From Merdivicinus sp050943495 (GTDB lineage: Bacteria > Bacillota > Clostridia > Oscillospirales > Ruminococcaceae): DNA of 64,000 nucleotides. Shown here in pieces: positions 50,087 through 57,329 of the stretch. The stretch is taken from positions 1 through 64,000 of the forward strand of contig JBMNPH010000009.1 of assembly GCA_050943495.1 (NCBI GenBank). The letters run 5' to 3'. The notes beneath the pieces are model-generated. The model was not told the DNA's origin. It was given only the letters and a program-made list of their open reading frames with translations, and did not search any database. The position numbers and the translations under genes are program-made. The first letter of the stretch is position 1, and every line of letters starts with the position of its first letter.

Positions 50087-51001
50087 ATGAAATTAGGTTT
50101 TGTCAGCGCCATTTTGGGCGACCTCCCTTTTGAGGAAATGATCGATTTCGCCTCTGAAAACGGCTTCGAGTGCGTCGAAGTCTGCTGCTGGCCCAAAGGC
50201 AAAGCAGAGCGCCGTTACGCGGGTGTGACGCACATCAATGTAGACGAGGTCGACGAGGCAAAAGCCGCTTACATCAACGACTACTGCGCGAAAAAAGGCG
50301 TTGAAATTTCCGCTCTGGCGTACTATCCCAACACCATGGATCCGGATTTGGAAAAACGCGCCGTTTATATCGCTCACATCAAGAAAGTCATCAAGGCCGC
50401 AAAACTTCTGGGCGTCGGCACCGTCAACACCTTTGTCGGCCGTGATCCCAAGAAGAATGTCGACGAAAATATTGAGATTTTCAAACAGGTCTGGCCGGAC
50501 ATCATCGCCTGTGCCGAGGAAAACGGCATCCGCATCGGCATTGAAAACTGCCCCATGCTCTTCACCAACGACGAATGGCCCGGCGGTCAGAACCTCATGA
50601 CCACTCCGGCAATCTGGCGCCGGCTGTTTGAGATCATCCCCAGCAAAAACTTCGGTCTGAACTACGACCCATCTCACTTTGTCTGGCAGCAGATCGACTA
50701 CATCAAGCCGCTTTATGAGTTCAAGGATCGCATTTTCCACGTCCACTACAAGGATATTAAGATTTATCCGGAAAAACTGGCGGACGTCGGCATTATGGCA
50801 ACACCTTTGCAGTATATGTCCCCCAAACTTCCGGGTCTGGGCGATGTGGACTGGGGCAAATATGTCTCCGCCCTCACCGACATCGGCTATGACGGCTATA
50901 CCTGCATCGAGGTGGAGGACAAAGCCTTTGAAGGCTCGCTGGAGGCAGTGAAAAAATCTCTGCTTCTCAGCCGCAACTATATGCGCCAGTTTGTGATTTA
51001 A
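50087..51001 (+). CDS. Sugar phosphate isomerase/epimerase (xylose isomerase-like TIM barrel)
   Basis: The 304-residue protein has the AP-endonuclease-2/IolE-like barrel: MKLGFVSAILGDLPFEEMID at the start, GTVNTFVGRDPKKNVDENIE, IRIGIENCPM with a metal-type Glu, NYDPSHFVWQ, IFHVHYKDIK and YTCIEVEDKAFEGS. This pattern fits inositol or sugar-acid isomerases; the substrate is unknown. ATG 50087 follows an AAAGGATTGGTGAT Shine-Dalgarno region. A cre-like site upstream agrees with carbon catabolite control. Confidence 0.88.
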   Translation: MKLGFVSAILGDLPFEEMIDFASENGFECVEVCCWPKGKAERRYAGVTHINVDEVDEAKAAYINDYCAKKGVEISALAYYPNTMDPDLEKRAVYIAHIKKVIKAAKLLGVGTVNTFVGRDPKKNVDENIEIFKQVWPDIIACAEENGIRIGIENCPMLFTNDEWPGGQNLMTTPAIWRRLFEIIPSKNFGLNYDPSHFVWQQIDYIKPLYEFKDRIFHVHYKDIKIYPEKLADVGIMATPLQYMSPKLPGLGDVDWGKYVSALTDIGYDGYTCIEVEDKAFEGSLEAVKKSLLLSRNYMRQFVI

Positions 51002-51049
51002 TTGGGTTTTCTAAAAGGAAATCCGGCGCATCCGCATAATTTTCGAATC

Positions 51050-51088
51050 GAATCCGTCCGGTTTTCAAAAGCCGGACGGATTTTTTTC
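51050..51088 (+). terminator. Terminator after the sugar isomerase gene
   Basis: AATCCGTCCGG pairs with CCGGACGGATT around TTTTCAAAAG, followed by TTTTTT. Confidence 0.92.
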
Positions 51089-51097
51089 CAAAAAATC

Positions 51098-51126
51098 TTG
51101 TAAATCCGCCGCCATTTTGCTATACT
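51098..51126 (+). promoter_or_regulatory. Promoter of the DUF975 gene
   Basis: TTGTAA (51098-51103), 17 bases, TATACT (51121-51126). Confidence 0.75.
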
Positions 51127-51179
51127 CAAAGCAGAAAGCGCGGCCTTTTTTCCGGCCGCCCAAAAAAGGAGGGGTCTTC

Positions 51180-51833
51180 ATGAAAGAAGCAGAAGATTTC
51201 CGCGCAGCAGCCCGCGCGGCACTCAAGGGCAGATGGCCCGAAGCCATTCTCGCCGGCCTGATTTACTCCCTGCTGGCCGGATCATCCTATCAGGGGGCAA
51301 CCCTGAATATCTCCCTCAACGGCGGGGATTCCTTCCTGAGCAGTTCCGCAGCCGCTCTGATCGCCGGCGTTATTCTTGTGTCGTTTCTCGTCTTTCTCAT
51401 CATTGGCGGTGCCATTCAATTGGGGTATGCCCTTTTCAACCTCAACCTCATTGATGGCAAGCCGGCTCAGGTTTCCCAGCTTTTTTCGCAGTTCCATCGG
51501 ATCGGAACCGGGATCTGCATGCAGCTTCTCCTTTCGATTTTTATTCTGCTTTGGTCGCTTTTGCTGATTATTCCCGGCATTATCGCGTCTTACAGTTACG
51601 CCATGACCCCCTATATTCTGGCGGAACACCCGGAATACGGCGCACTGGAGGCTATCCGGAGGTCCAAGGAAATGATGCGCGGCAATAAAATGCGGCTGTT
51701 TATCCTGAATTTGAGTTTCATCGGCTGGGTGATTCTGGGTGCGCTGACCTGCGGATTGGGCATGTTGGCAGTCACCCCCTATATGCAAGCTGCCACCGCC
51801 GATTTTTATCGCGAAATTTCTGCCGGAAACTAA
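51180..51833 (+). CDS. DUF975 family integral membrane protein
   Basis: The 217-residue protein begins EDFRAAARAALKGRWPEAIL, the usual DUF975 amphipathic start. About five membrane segments follow, with the conserved IIPGIIASYSYAMTPYILAE, EAIRRSKEMMRGNKMRLFIL and LAVTPYMQAATADFYREI. Function is unknown; members are common in Firmicutes and Lactobacillales. RBS AGGAGGGG precedes ATG 51180. It is a single-gene unit with its own promoter and terminator. Confidence 0.88.
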   Translation: MKEAEDFRAAARAALKGRWPEAILAGLIYSLLAGSSYQGATLNISLNGGDSFLSSSAAALIAGVILVSFLVFLIIGGAIQLGYALFNLNLIDGKPAQVSQLFSQFHRIGTGICMQLLLSIFILLWSLLLIIPGIIASYSYAMTPYILAEHPEYGALEAIRRSKEMMRGNKMRLFILNLSFIGWVILGALTCGLGMLAVTPYMQAATADFYREISAGN

Positions 51834-51863
51834 ACTGTATTTTGCTTATACTCTCTGCCCAAA

Positions 51864-51893
51864 ACCCCCGCTGTCGCAACAGCGGGGGGACTT
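51864..51893. terminator. Bidirectional terminator between DUF975 and the CxxC small gene
   Basis: CCCCCGCTGT pairs with ACAGCGGGGG around CGCA. CTTTTATTTT follows on the plus strand and an AAAA stretch precedes, so it can end both convergent genes. Confidence 0.85.
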
Positions 51894-52064
51894 TTATTTT
51901 GTCTTTTCTTCCCAATACAAGCACGCCTTGTCACTGATAAAGCGTTTTTTTAATCTCGGTTTGATACAATGCCCGTACAACAGAGGCGAATATCGTCCTC
52001 TTGCAGACCGGATATAATATCGATAAAAATATCCGCAATTCTTACATGTCCGTTCTTCACTCAT
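51894..52064 (-). CDS. Cys-rich small protein, 56 residues, paralogue of the 46138 gene
   Basis: A short gene with AAGGAG 8 bases before ATG 52064. The product begins MSEERTCKNCGYFYRYYIRS, followed by a GRY..LLYGHCIKP stretch and a CLYW near the end. Aligned with the 62-residue protein at 46138-46326 it shares the CxxC, the YIRS-GRY-LLYGHCIKPRLKKRF core and the final CxYW. A metal-binding fold is inferred. Unlike its relative, no HTH gene is directly beside it. Confidence 0.75.
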   Translation of the reverse strand: MSEERTCKNCGYFYRYYIRSARGRYSPLLYGHCIKPRLKKRFISDKACLYWEEKTK

Positions 52065-52243
52065 TGCAATTTCTCCTTTTTAAACACAAATTTTCTTTTC
52101 TTAATCATATCATATTGTTTGAAAAAAAGGAGAATTTCGCCTAAAGTAGTATAAAGTAGTATAAATGAGGTAATAAGTGGGACTATATCAAAATATTCTT
52201 TCAAAAATACTGTCGGATCAACCTGCACAAAAAAGAAAAATCG
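52065..52243. other. AT-rich region with tandem 10-bp repeats
   Basis: Upstream of the 56-residue gene. TAAAGTAGTA occurs twice in tandem (52142-52151, 52152-52161), with a partial third copy. Read on the minus strand this gives two TATACT boxes 10 bp apart. No clean -35 partner was found, so a promoter is not called. The rest is featureless. Confidence 0.5.
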
Positions 52244-52715
52244 AAAGTTTTCGTCCACCTTTTTCAAAAGGTGGTGGAAGTCCAGAGGGCAAAGTCCTCG
52301 GTCGCACTCCGCAGAGTGCGAAATCCCCATAACAAAAAAGCGCGGAAAAAAGCTTGAAAAAATCACGCATGGATTTTGTCAAACGGCTGAAAGCCGTCCG
52401 ACTGTATATCACAGTTATCTTTGCCAAACAATCCAGTGAATTGTTTGGCACGGTAACAAGGTATATAGAAACTGATAAACCGCACAGCTTTGCTGGCGCA
52501 AATGTGCCGCGGTGAAAGTATCAGAAAATTTTAAACCCTGATTTTCTTTGGAAAATCAGGGCGCGGGGTCATCCGCGGCGAGTCTGCGGACTCGCTTTTT
52601 TCTTTATGTTTGCGGCCCGGCCGCAAAGAGCAGGATTTCGTTTTCTGCGGAAAACGAGGAGGGACTCTGTCCCCTCCTCCCCTGCAATTTTTCGAGAAAA
52701 ATTGAGTAAAGCTTT
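52244..52715 (-). repeat. Hairpin-rich dispersed element, copy B
   Basis: A 472-bp element, the reverse complement of copy A (34476-34940), bounded by AAAGTTTT (52244-52251) and AAAGCTTT (52708-52715). Plus-strand positions of hairpins matching A: 52685-52704, 52655-52679, 52640-52655, 52609-52627, 52578-52595, 52536-52561, 52422-52450. Bases 52244 to about 52577 are nearly identical to A, apart from a diverged stretch near 52450-52530. The outer arm 52578-52715 is different sequence with the same stems. It sits between the CxxC small gene and the 3' end of the GtrA gene. Confidence 0.85.
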
Positions 52716-52761
52716 CCGATTTGTCCTGTTTCACAACGTTTCTGCTATTTGGCAGGAACGT

Positions 52762-53175
52762 TCATTTTTTTCGGAAAATAACCAGCTTGCTGGCAATATA
52801 ATTGAAAATTACCACAAAGACGTTCGAAACCAATTTCATGATCTTGTCGTTAAACCCCAAACGGTCCGCAAACACCCACATGAATCCCACATCCAGCACG
52901 CCGGACAATGCCCGTGCGCCGAAAAAGGTTAAAATTTCCCGTGCCAGGGCCGCCGTTCCCGTCACCTTGGAATGAAAAACATACCGCCGATTGGTCAGGT
53001 AGGCAAAAATGACCGCAAATACCCATGCAATCGCGGTCGGAATGGTCGTCGTCTCAAACAGCGGCGCCGCCAGCAGATATACCACATAATTTACAATCGT
53101 CGTCAGCACCCCGAAAACCAGATAGGCGATCAGCTCGCGGTACTTGACCAGCAATTCCCGTATTTTTTCGATCAT
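52762..53175 (-). CDS. GtrA-family membrane protein
   Basis: The 137-residue protein has four membrane segments and the GtrA pattern: LIAYLVFGVLTTIVNYVVYL, AWVFAVIFAYLTNRRYVFHS and VSNVFVVIFNYIASKLVIFR. GtrA-like proteins move lipid-linked sugars across the membrane in polysaccharide glycosylation. ATG 53175 has GGAGG upstream and lies directly after the VanZ stop. Confidence 0.9.
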   Translation of the reverse strand: MIEKIRELLVKYRELIAYLVFGVLTTIVNYVVYLLAAPLFETTTIPTAIAWVFAVIFAYLTNRRYVFHSKVTGTAALAREILTFFGARALSGVLDVGFMWVFADRLGFNDKIMKLVSNVFVVIFNYIASKLVIFRKK

Positions 53176-53176
53176 A

Positions 53177-53767
53177 TTATTCCTCCGAATCCGCGCATTT
53201 TCCAACCGCCCGCGGCAGGAGCTTCTGCGCCGCTTTCCAAACGCCGTACCCGACCAGCGCCCCCAGCGTATTCAGCCAGATGTCGTCTACATCTGTTCCG
53301 CGGGGCAACAAAAGCTGGGTCAGCTCGATCAGCACCGATATTCCGCATCCGAACAGCAGAACCTTCCACCACTTCTGGAATTTCCGCCACAGCAGCGGCG
53401 GGAAAAATCCCAGCGGCACAAACACTGCGATATTCCCCAGAAAATTGATGAAGAAATAGGACGGATTGCCATTCCGAAACACCTCATCCCACGTCTGCCG
53501 GAAAACCAAGAACAGCTTCAGGTTCATCCGGTTTCCGCTGTGCGGAATCCCCTGCAACACATTCATCAGTTCTGGCAGGATCGTCTGCGATAGGATCCCC
53601 AGCAGGCAAAGTCCAAACAGCCACACTCCGACCTCATGCGGAATTGTGACCGTTTTCCCCTGTTTTTTGCGCCGGATGGCTGCAATCCATCGGATTCCGG
53701 CAATCAGCGGCAATCCTGCCAGCATATTGACAAGCATTGCCCGCATATAATCAAAAACCGCGATCAT
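53177..53767 (-). CDS. VanZ-like membrane protein
   Basis: The 196-residue protein has about five membrane segments. The VanZ signature FINFLGNIAVFVPLGFFPPL is followed by SVLIELTQLLLPRGTDVDDI and WLNTLGALVGYG. VanZ confers low teicoplanin resistance in enterococci, but most family members have no known role. It is co-transcribed with the GtrA gene; its 5' end is 52 bp from the divergent M14 gene. Confidence 0.9.
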   Translation of the reverse strand: MIAVFDYMRAMLVNMLAGLPLIAGIRWIAAIRRKKQGKTVTIPHEVGVWLFGLCLLGILSQTILPELMNVLQGIPHSGNRMNLKLFLVFRQTWDEVFRNGNPSYFFINFLGNIAVFVPLGFFPPLLWRKFQKWWKVLLFGCGISVLIELTQLLLPRGTDVDDIWLNTLGALVGYGVWKAAQKLLPRAVGKCADSEE

Positions 53768-53819
53768 GGAACCTCCTTACCGATCTTCCCGCTCATTTTC
53801 AACAGAAAGGGGAATCTTC

Positions 53820-54722
53820 ATGTCTTCCGCATTTTTCCAGCAGCCGCCCGACACCGTTTCCCTTTGGAAATATCTCCGGCAGCTCGAACGGATTCATCCA
53901 TCTCTTCAACTTTTCCGCGGCGGACGTTCCGCCTGCGGCCGCGAAATTCCCGTCATCGGCATCGGGAACCTCAAAAAAGCCGTCCTCTTTGCCGGCGCAA
54001 CCCACGGTCAGGAATGGCTGACTGCCTTGCTTCTCGCCCGTTTCGCCGAAGATTTCACGGCTGCTTGGGAAACCGACGGCGAACTGGGCGACTTCTCCTT
54101 CTCCCGACTCAAATCTGCAAAGGGTCTGCTGCTCCTGCCCATGCTCAACCCGGACGGGGTCGAAATCGCCTGCAAAGGGCCTTCTGCTGCGGGAGAATTC
54201 CGCACCTTAGTCGAGGAAATCTTCCGCAGCAACCCCGCGCGCTGGCAGGCCAATGCCCGCGGCGTCGACCTCAACCACAATTTCGATGCCAACTGGGGAC
54301 TCCTCCGCGCCATGGAAATTGAGGCCGGCATCACCGGACCTTCCCCCACTCGTTTCGGCGGCCCATGCCCCGAATCCGAGCCGGAAACCCGCGCCATCCT
54401 CCAGCTGATTGCCGCCTTCCGTCCCCGGCGCCTTTATTCCTTCCACTCCCAAGGGGAAGAAATTTTTTGGGAATACGACGGCATTTCTGTCCCGCAAGCC
54501 GAAAATATCGCCCGGGCGCTCAGCGCACTCTCCGGCTACACACTCGTTTCCAACAGCGGACTCGCCTCCCACGGCGGTCTCAAGGACTGGTACATCCAGG
54601 CCCTCCGCCGCCCCGGTTTCACCATCGAAATCGGCAAGGGCGAGAACCCCCTCCCAATTGAGGATCTCGAGCCGATTTACGCCCGCCTTCTTCCCATGCT
54701 CACCGCCGCTGTCTTCCTATGA
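53820..54722 (+). CDS. M14-family zinc carboxypeptidase-like protein
   Basis: The 300-residue protein has the zinc ligands of M14 peptidases: THGQEW (His and Glu, residues 61-66) and FHSQGEEIFW (His near 206). Substrate-type motifs are ARGVDLNHNFDANW and PCPESEPETRAI. The catalytic Glu is in FTIEIGKGENP near 269. The form resembles gamma-D-glutamyl-diamino acid endopeptidases and MpaA-like enzymes that act on murein peptides. No signal peptide or membrane anchor is seen, so a cytoplasmic recycling role is inferred. Confidence 0.86.
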   Translation: MSSAFFQQPPDTVSLWKYLRQLERIHPSLQLFRGGRSACGREIPVIGIGNLKKAVLFAGATHGQEWLTALLLARFAEDFTAAWETDGELGDFSFSRLKSAKGLLLLPMLNPDGVEIACKGPSAAGEFRTLVEEIFRSNPARWQANARGVDLNHNFDANWGLLRAMEIEAGITGPSPTRFGGPCPESEPETRAILQLIAAFRPRRLYSFHSQGEEIFWEYDGISVPQAENIARALSALSGYTLVSNSGLASHGGLKDWYIQALRRPGFTIEIGKGENPLPIEDLEPIYARLLPMLTAAVFL

Positions 54723-54725
54723 CGC

Positions 54726-54768
54726 CAAAATCCCGCCGCTCCGTTTCCGGGCAGCGGGATTTTTTTAT
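54726..54768. terminator. Bidirectional terminator between the M14 gene and ftsH
   Basis: AATCCCGC(C)GCT pairs with AGCGGGATT across a 12-nt loop, followed by TTTTTT. An A-run on the left serves ftsH from the other side. Confidence 0.85.
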
Positions 54769-56736
54769 TTACTTGTTTTCGTCGTTCTCTGCCGGATCCG
54801 ATTCCCCTCCGTCAAAGGGATTCGGATCAGTTTCCAACGCTTCCGCAGCAGCAGCTGAGGTATCCAATGCCTCCGCGCCGCCCGCAGCCGGTGCATGATA
54901 ATCCAACTCGCCCTTCATCAGCTTTTCAAAGGTCGCGCCGTCAATCTTCTCGTGCTCGATCAGATAGGCCGCCACCAGATGCAGCTGATCCATGTGAGCC
55001 GTCAGCAGATCCTTGACCGTCTCATAGCCGGTATCAATGATATCCCGAACTTCGCTATCAATTTCAGCCGCCACATTTTCCGAATAGTCGCGGATGTGGT
55101 TGAAATCCCGGCCGAGGAAGGGTTCGCCCTCATCCTGCCCGTAGACAACCGGTCCCAACTTTTCGCTGAATCCGTAACGGGTTACCATGCTCTTGGCCAG
55201 CTTGGTCGCCCGCTCGAGGTCGTTGGATGCACCGGTGGAAATATCGTCCAGCACCAGCGACTCGGCAACCCGGCCACCTAGCAGGGTAACAATTTCCTCC
55301 CGCATTTCCTTGCGGGACATATAACTGCGGTCATGTTCCGGCAGCGACAGCGTATAACCGCCCGCCATGCCGCGTGGGATAATCGAGACTTCGTGAACCG
55401 GATCCTGCGTCTCGCTGTAATAGGTCGCCACGGCATGCCCGCCTTCGTGGTAGGCTGTCAGGCGCTTTTCCTTCTCGGATACCACCTTGGACTTCTTCTC
55501 CGGGCCGGCTACAACCTTGATGGTCGCCTCTTCGATGTCCTTTTCGGTGATCGCCTTGCGTCCCTTGCGGGCTGCCAGCAGAGCTGCCTCATTCATCAGG
55601 TTTTCCAGATCCGCGCCGGTAAAGCCGGCAGTCGACTTCGCAACAATGCTCAAATCGACATCAAAGCCGAGCGGCTTATTGCGGGAGTGAACTTTCAGAA
55701 TCTCCTCACGGCCTTTGACGTCCGGATAATTGACGACAATCTGCCGGTCAAAACGGCCGGGACGCAGCAGCGCCGGGTCGAGGATATCCCGCCGGTTGGT
55801 CGCCGCGATGACGATGACGCCTTCATTCGCGCCAAAACCATCCATCTCAACCAGCAGCTGGTTCAGCGTCTGTTCACGCTCATCGTGTCCGCCGCCCAAG
55901 CCTGCGCCGCGGTGACGGCCGACTGCGTCGATTTCATCGATGAAAATAATCGACGGGGAGTTCTTTTTCGCCTGCTCGAACAGGTCGCGCACACGCGATG
56001 CACCGACACCGACGAACATTTCCACAAAGTCCGAACCCGAAATCGAGAAAAACGGCACGCCGGCTTCTCCTGCCACAGCACGCGCCAGCAGCGTTTTACC
56101 GGTACCGGGAGGGCCCAGCAACAGCACGCCTTTGGGGATGCGGGCGCCCAATTCGTTGAACTTCCGCGGATTTTTCAAGAACTCGACGATCTCTGCCAGT
56201 TCTTCCTTCTCCTCGTCCGCGCCGGCAACCTCCGCAAAGGTCGTCTTTTTGCCGTTCTGGACCGGATTTTTCATATTCGCTTTGCCAAACTGGTTGATCT
56301 TTCCGCCGCCGTTGGCCTGCTTGAACATAAAATACCACAGCAGCGCCATGCCGCCGATCATGATGATATACGGCACAAAGCTCAGAAGCCAGGTGTTATC
56401 GGTCGCCGGAATCAAATCATATTCCAGACGACTGTCCGGATGCTGTTCGTTGTATTCGGTCAGTGAACTGTCAATCTGCTCGAGGAACAGTCCCACGCTC
56501 GGAACCCGGTACGACACCTGTCGTTCCTGTCCCTCCACCTGCATCTGCAGCTCACCACTGCCGACATCCAGGCTGAACTTCTGCACCTTCTGATCTTCAA
56601 ACAGATACAGAATCTCAGAATACGTATAGGTCTTGCCGGGCGGGGTCAGCATCCGCATGAACATCGTCGACATGAACAGCAGGCCTACAACGACCACTGC
56701 CAGCAAAATAAAAGAACCGGTACGCTTTTTTTGCAA
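54769..56736 (-). CDS. ftsH: ATP-dependent zinc metalloprotease FtsH
   Basis: A membrane-anchored AAA+ protease degrading membrane and short-lived proteins. The 655 residues show a membrane segment (about 8-28), an external domain, and a second segment (about 112-136). The AAA domain has LLGPPGTGKTLLARAVAGEA near 208, the IIFIDEIDAVG Walker B and ATNRRDILDPALLRPGRFD. The zinc motif is HEGGHA near 430, a variant of HEAGH. The tail is acidic. It ends the minus-strand unit that runs from gdpP. Confidence 0.97.
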   Translation of the reverse strand: MQKKRTGSFILLAVVVVGLLFMSTMFMRMLTPPGKTYTYSEILYLFEDQKVQKFSLDVGSGELQMQVEGQERQVSYRVPSVGLFLEQIDSSLTEYNEQHPDSRLEYDLIPATDNTWLLSFVPYIIMIGGMALLWYFMFKQANGGGKINQFGKANMKNPVQNGKKTTFAEVAGADEEKEELAEIVEFLKNPRKFNELGARIPKGVLLLGPPGTGKTLLARAVAGEAGVPFFSISGSDFVEMFVGVGASRVRDLFEQAKKNSPSIIFIDEIDAVGRHRGAGLGGGHDEREQTLNQLLVEMDGFGANEGVIVIAATNRRDILDPALLRPGRFDRQIVVNYPDVKGREEILKVHSRNKPLGFDVDLSIVAKSTAGFTGADLENLMNEAALLAARKGRKAITEKDIEEATIKVVAGPEKKSKVVSEKEKRLTAYHEGGHAVATYYSETQDPVHEVSIIPRGMAGGYTLSLPEHDRSYMSRKEMREEIVTLLGGRVAESLVLDDISTGASNDLERATKLAKSMVTRYGFSEKLGPVVYGQDEGEPFLGRDFNHIRDYSENVAAEIDSEVRDIIDTGYETVKDLLTAHMDQLHLVAAYLIEHEKIDGATFEKLMKGELDYHAPAAGGAEALDTSAAAAEALETDPNPFDGGESDPAENDENK

Positions 56737-56783
56737 TCCAAATCACTCCATTCGGTATTTTTTATATTAAAAGTACATATTGT

Positions 56784-57329
56784 TTATTTTCCGCCGTAAA
56801 CTTCCGGTTTCAGAACGCCGATATACGGCAGGTTGCGGTATTTTTCATCGTAATCCAGACCATAACCCACTACAAATTTATCCGGGATCACAAAGCCGCT
56901 ATAATCCGGAGTCAGCGGCGCAGTCCGGCGTTCCGGCTTGTCGAGCAGGGTCGCAATCCGAATGGAGGCGGTCCCGCGGTCCGAAAGCATCTTAGTAATA
57001 TAATGCAGCGTCTTGCCGCTGTCGAGGATATCCTCAACAATCAGCAGATCCTTGCCGTGCAGGTCGATGTCCAAATCCTTGATGATCTTGACAACGCCGC
57101 TCGACTTGGTGCCCGAGCCGTAGCTGGATACACACATGAAATCAATGGTGCAGGGCAGGTCAATTGCCCGCATAAGATCTGCCATAAAAATGACCGAGCC
57201 TTTCAGAATGCTGACCATCAGCAAATTCTTGCCGGCATAATCCTTGGTAATCTGCGCGCCCAGTTCCTGAACTTTGGCTTTGAGTTCTTCCTCGCTCACC
57301 AAAACGCGCTCAATATCTTTCTCCATCAT
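56784..57329 (-). CDS. hpt: Hypoxanthine phosphoribosyltransferase
   Basis: A purine salvage enzyme making IMP/GMP from hypoxanthine/guanine and PRPP. The 181 residues have MVSILKGSVIFMADLMRAID, the PRPP loop LLIVEDILDSGKTLHYITKM and the C-terminal IPDKFVVGYGLDYDEKYRNL. The tilS-hpt-ftsH order is widely conserved in Firmicutes. The start overlaps the tilS stop (ATGA). Confidence 0.96.
   Translation of the reverse strand: MMEKDIERVLVSEEELKAKVQELGAQITKDYAGKNLLMVSILKGSVIFMADLMRAIDLPCTIDFMCVSSYGSGTKSSGVVKIIKDLDIDLHGKDLLIVEDILDSGKTLHYITKMLSDRGTASIRIATLLDKPERRTAPLTPDYSGFVIPDKFVVGYGLDYDEKYRNLPYIGVLKPEVYGGK

Noticed and set aside
55333..56466. 377-codon frame antisense to ftsH
   Set aside because: Shadow frame; ftsH is certain on the other strand.
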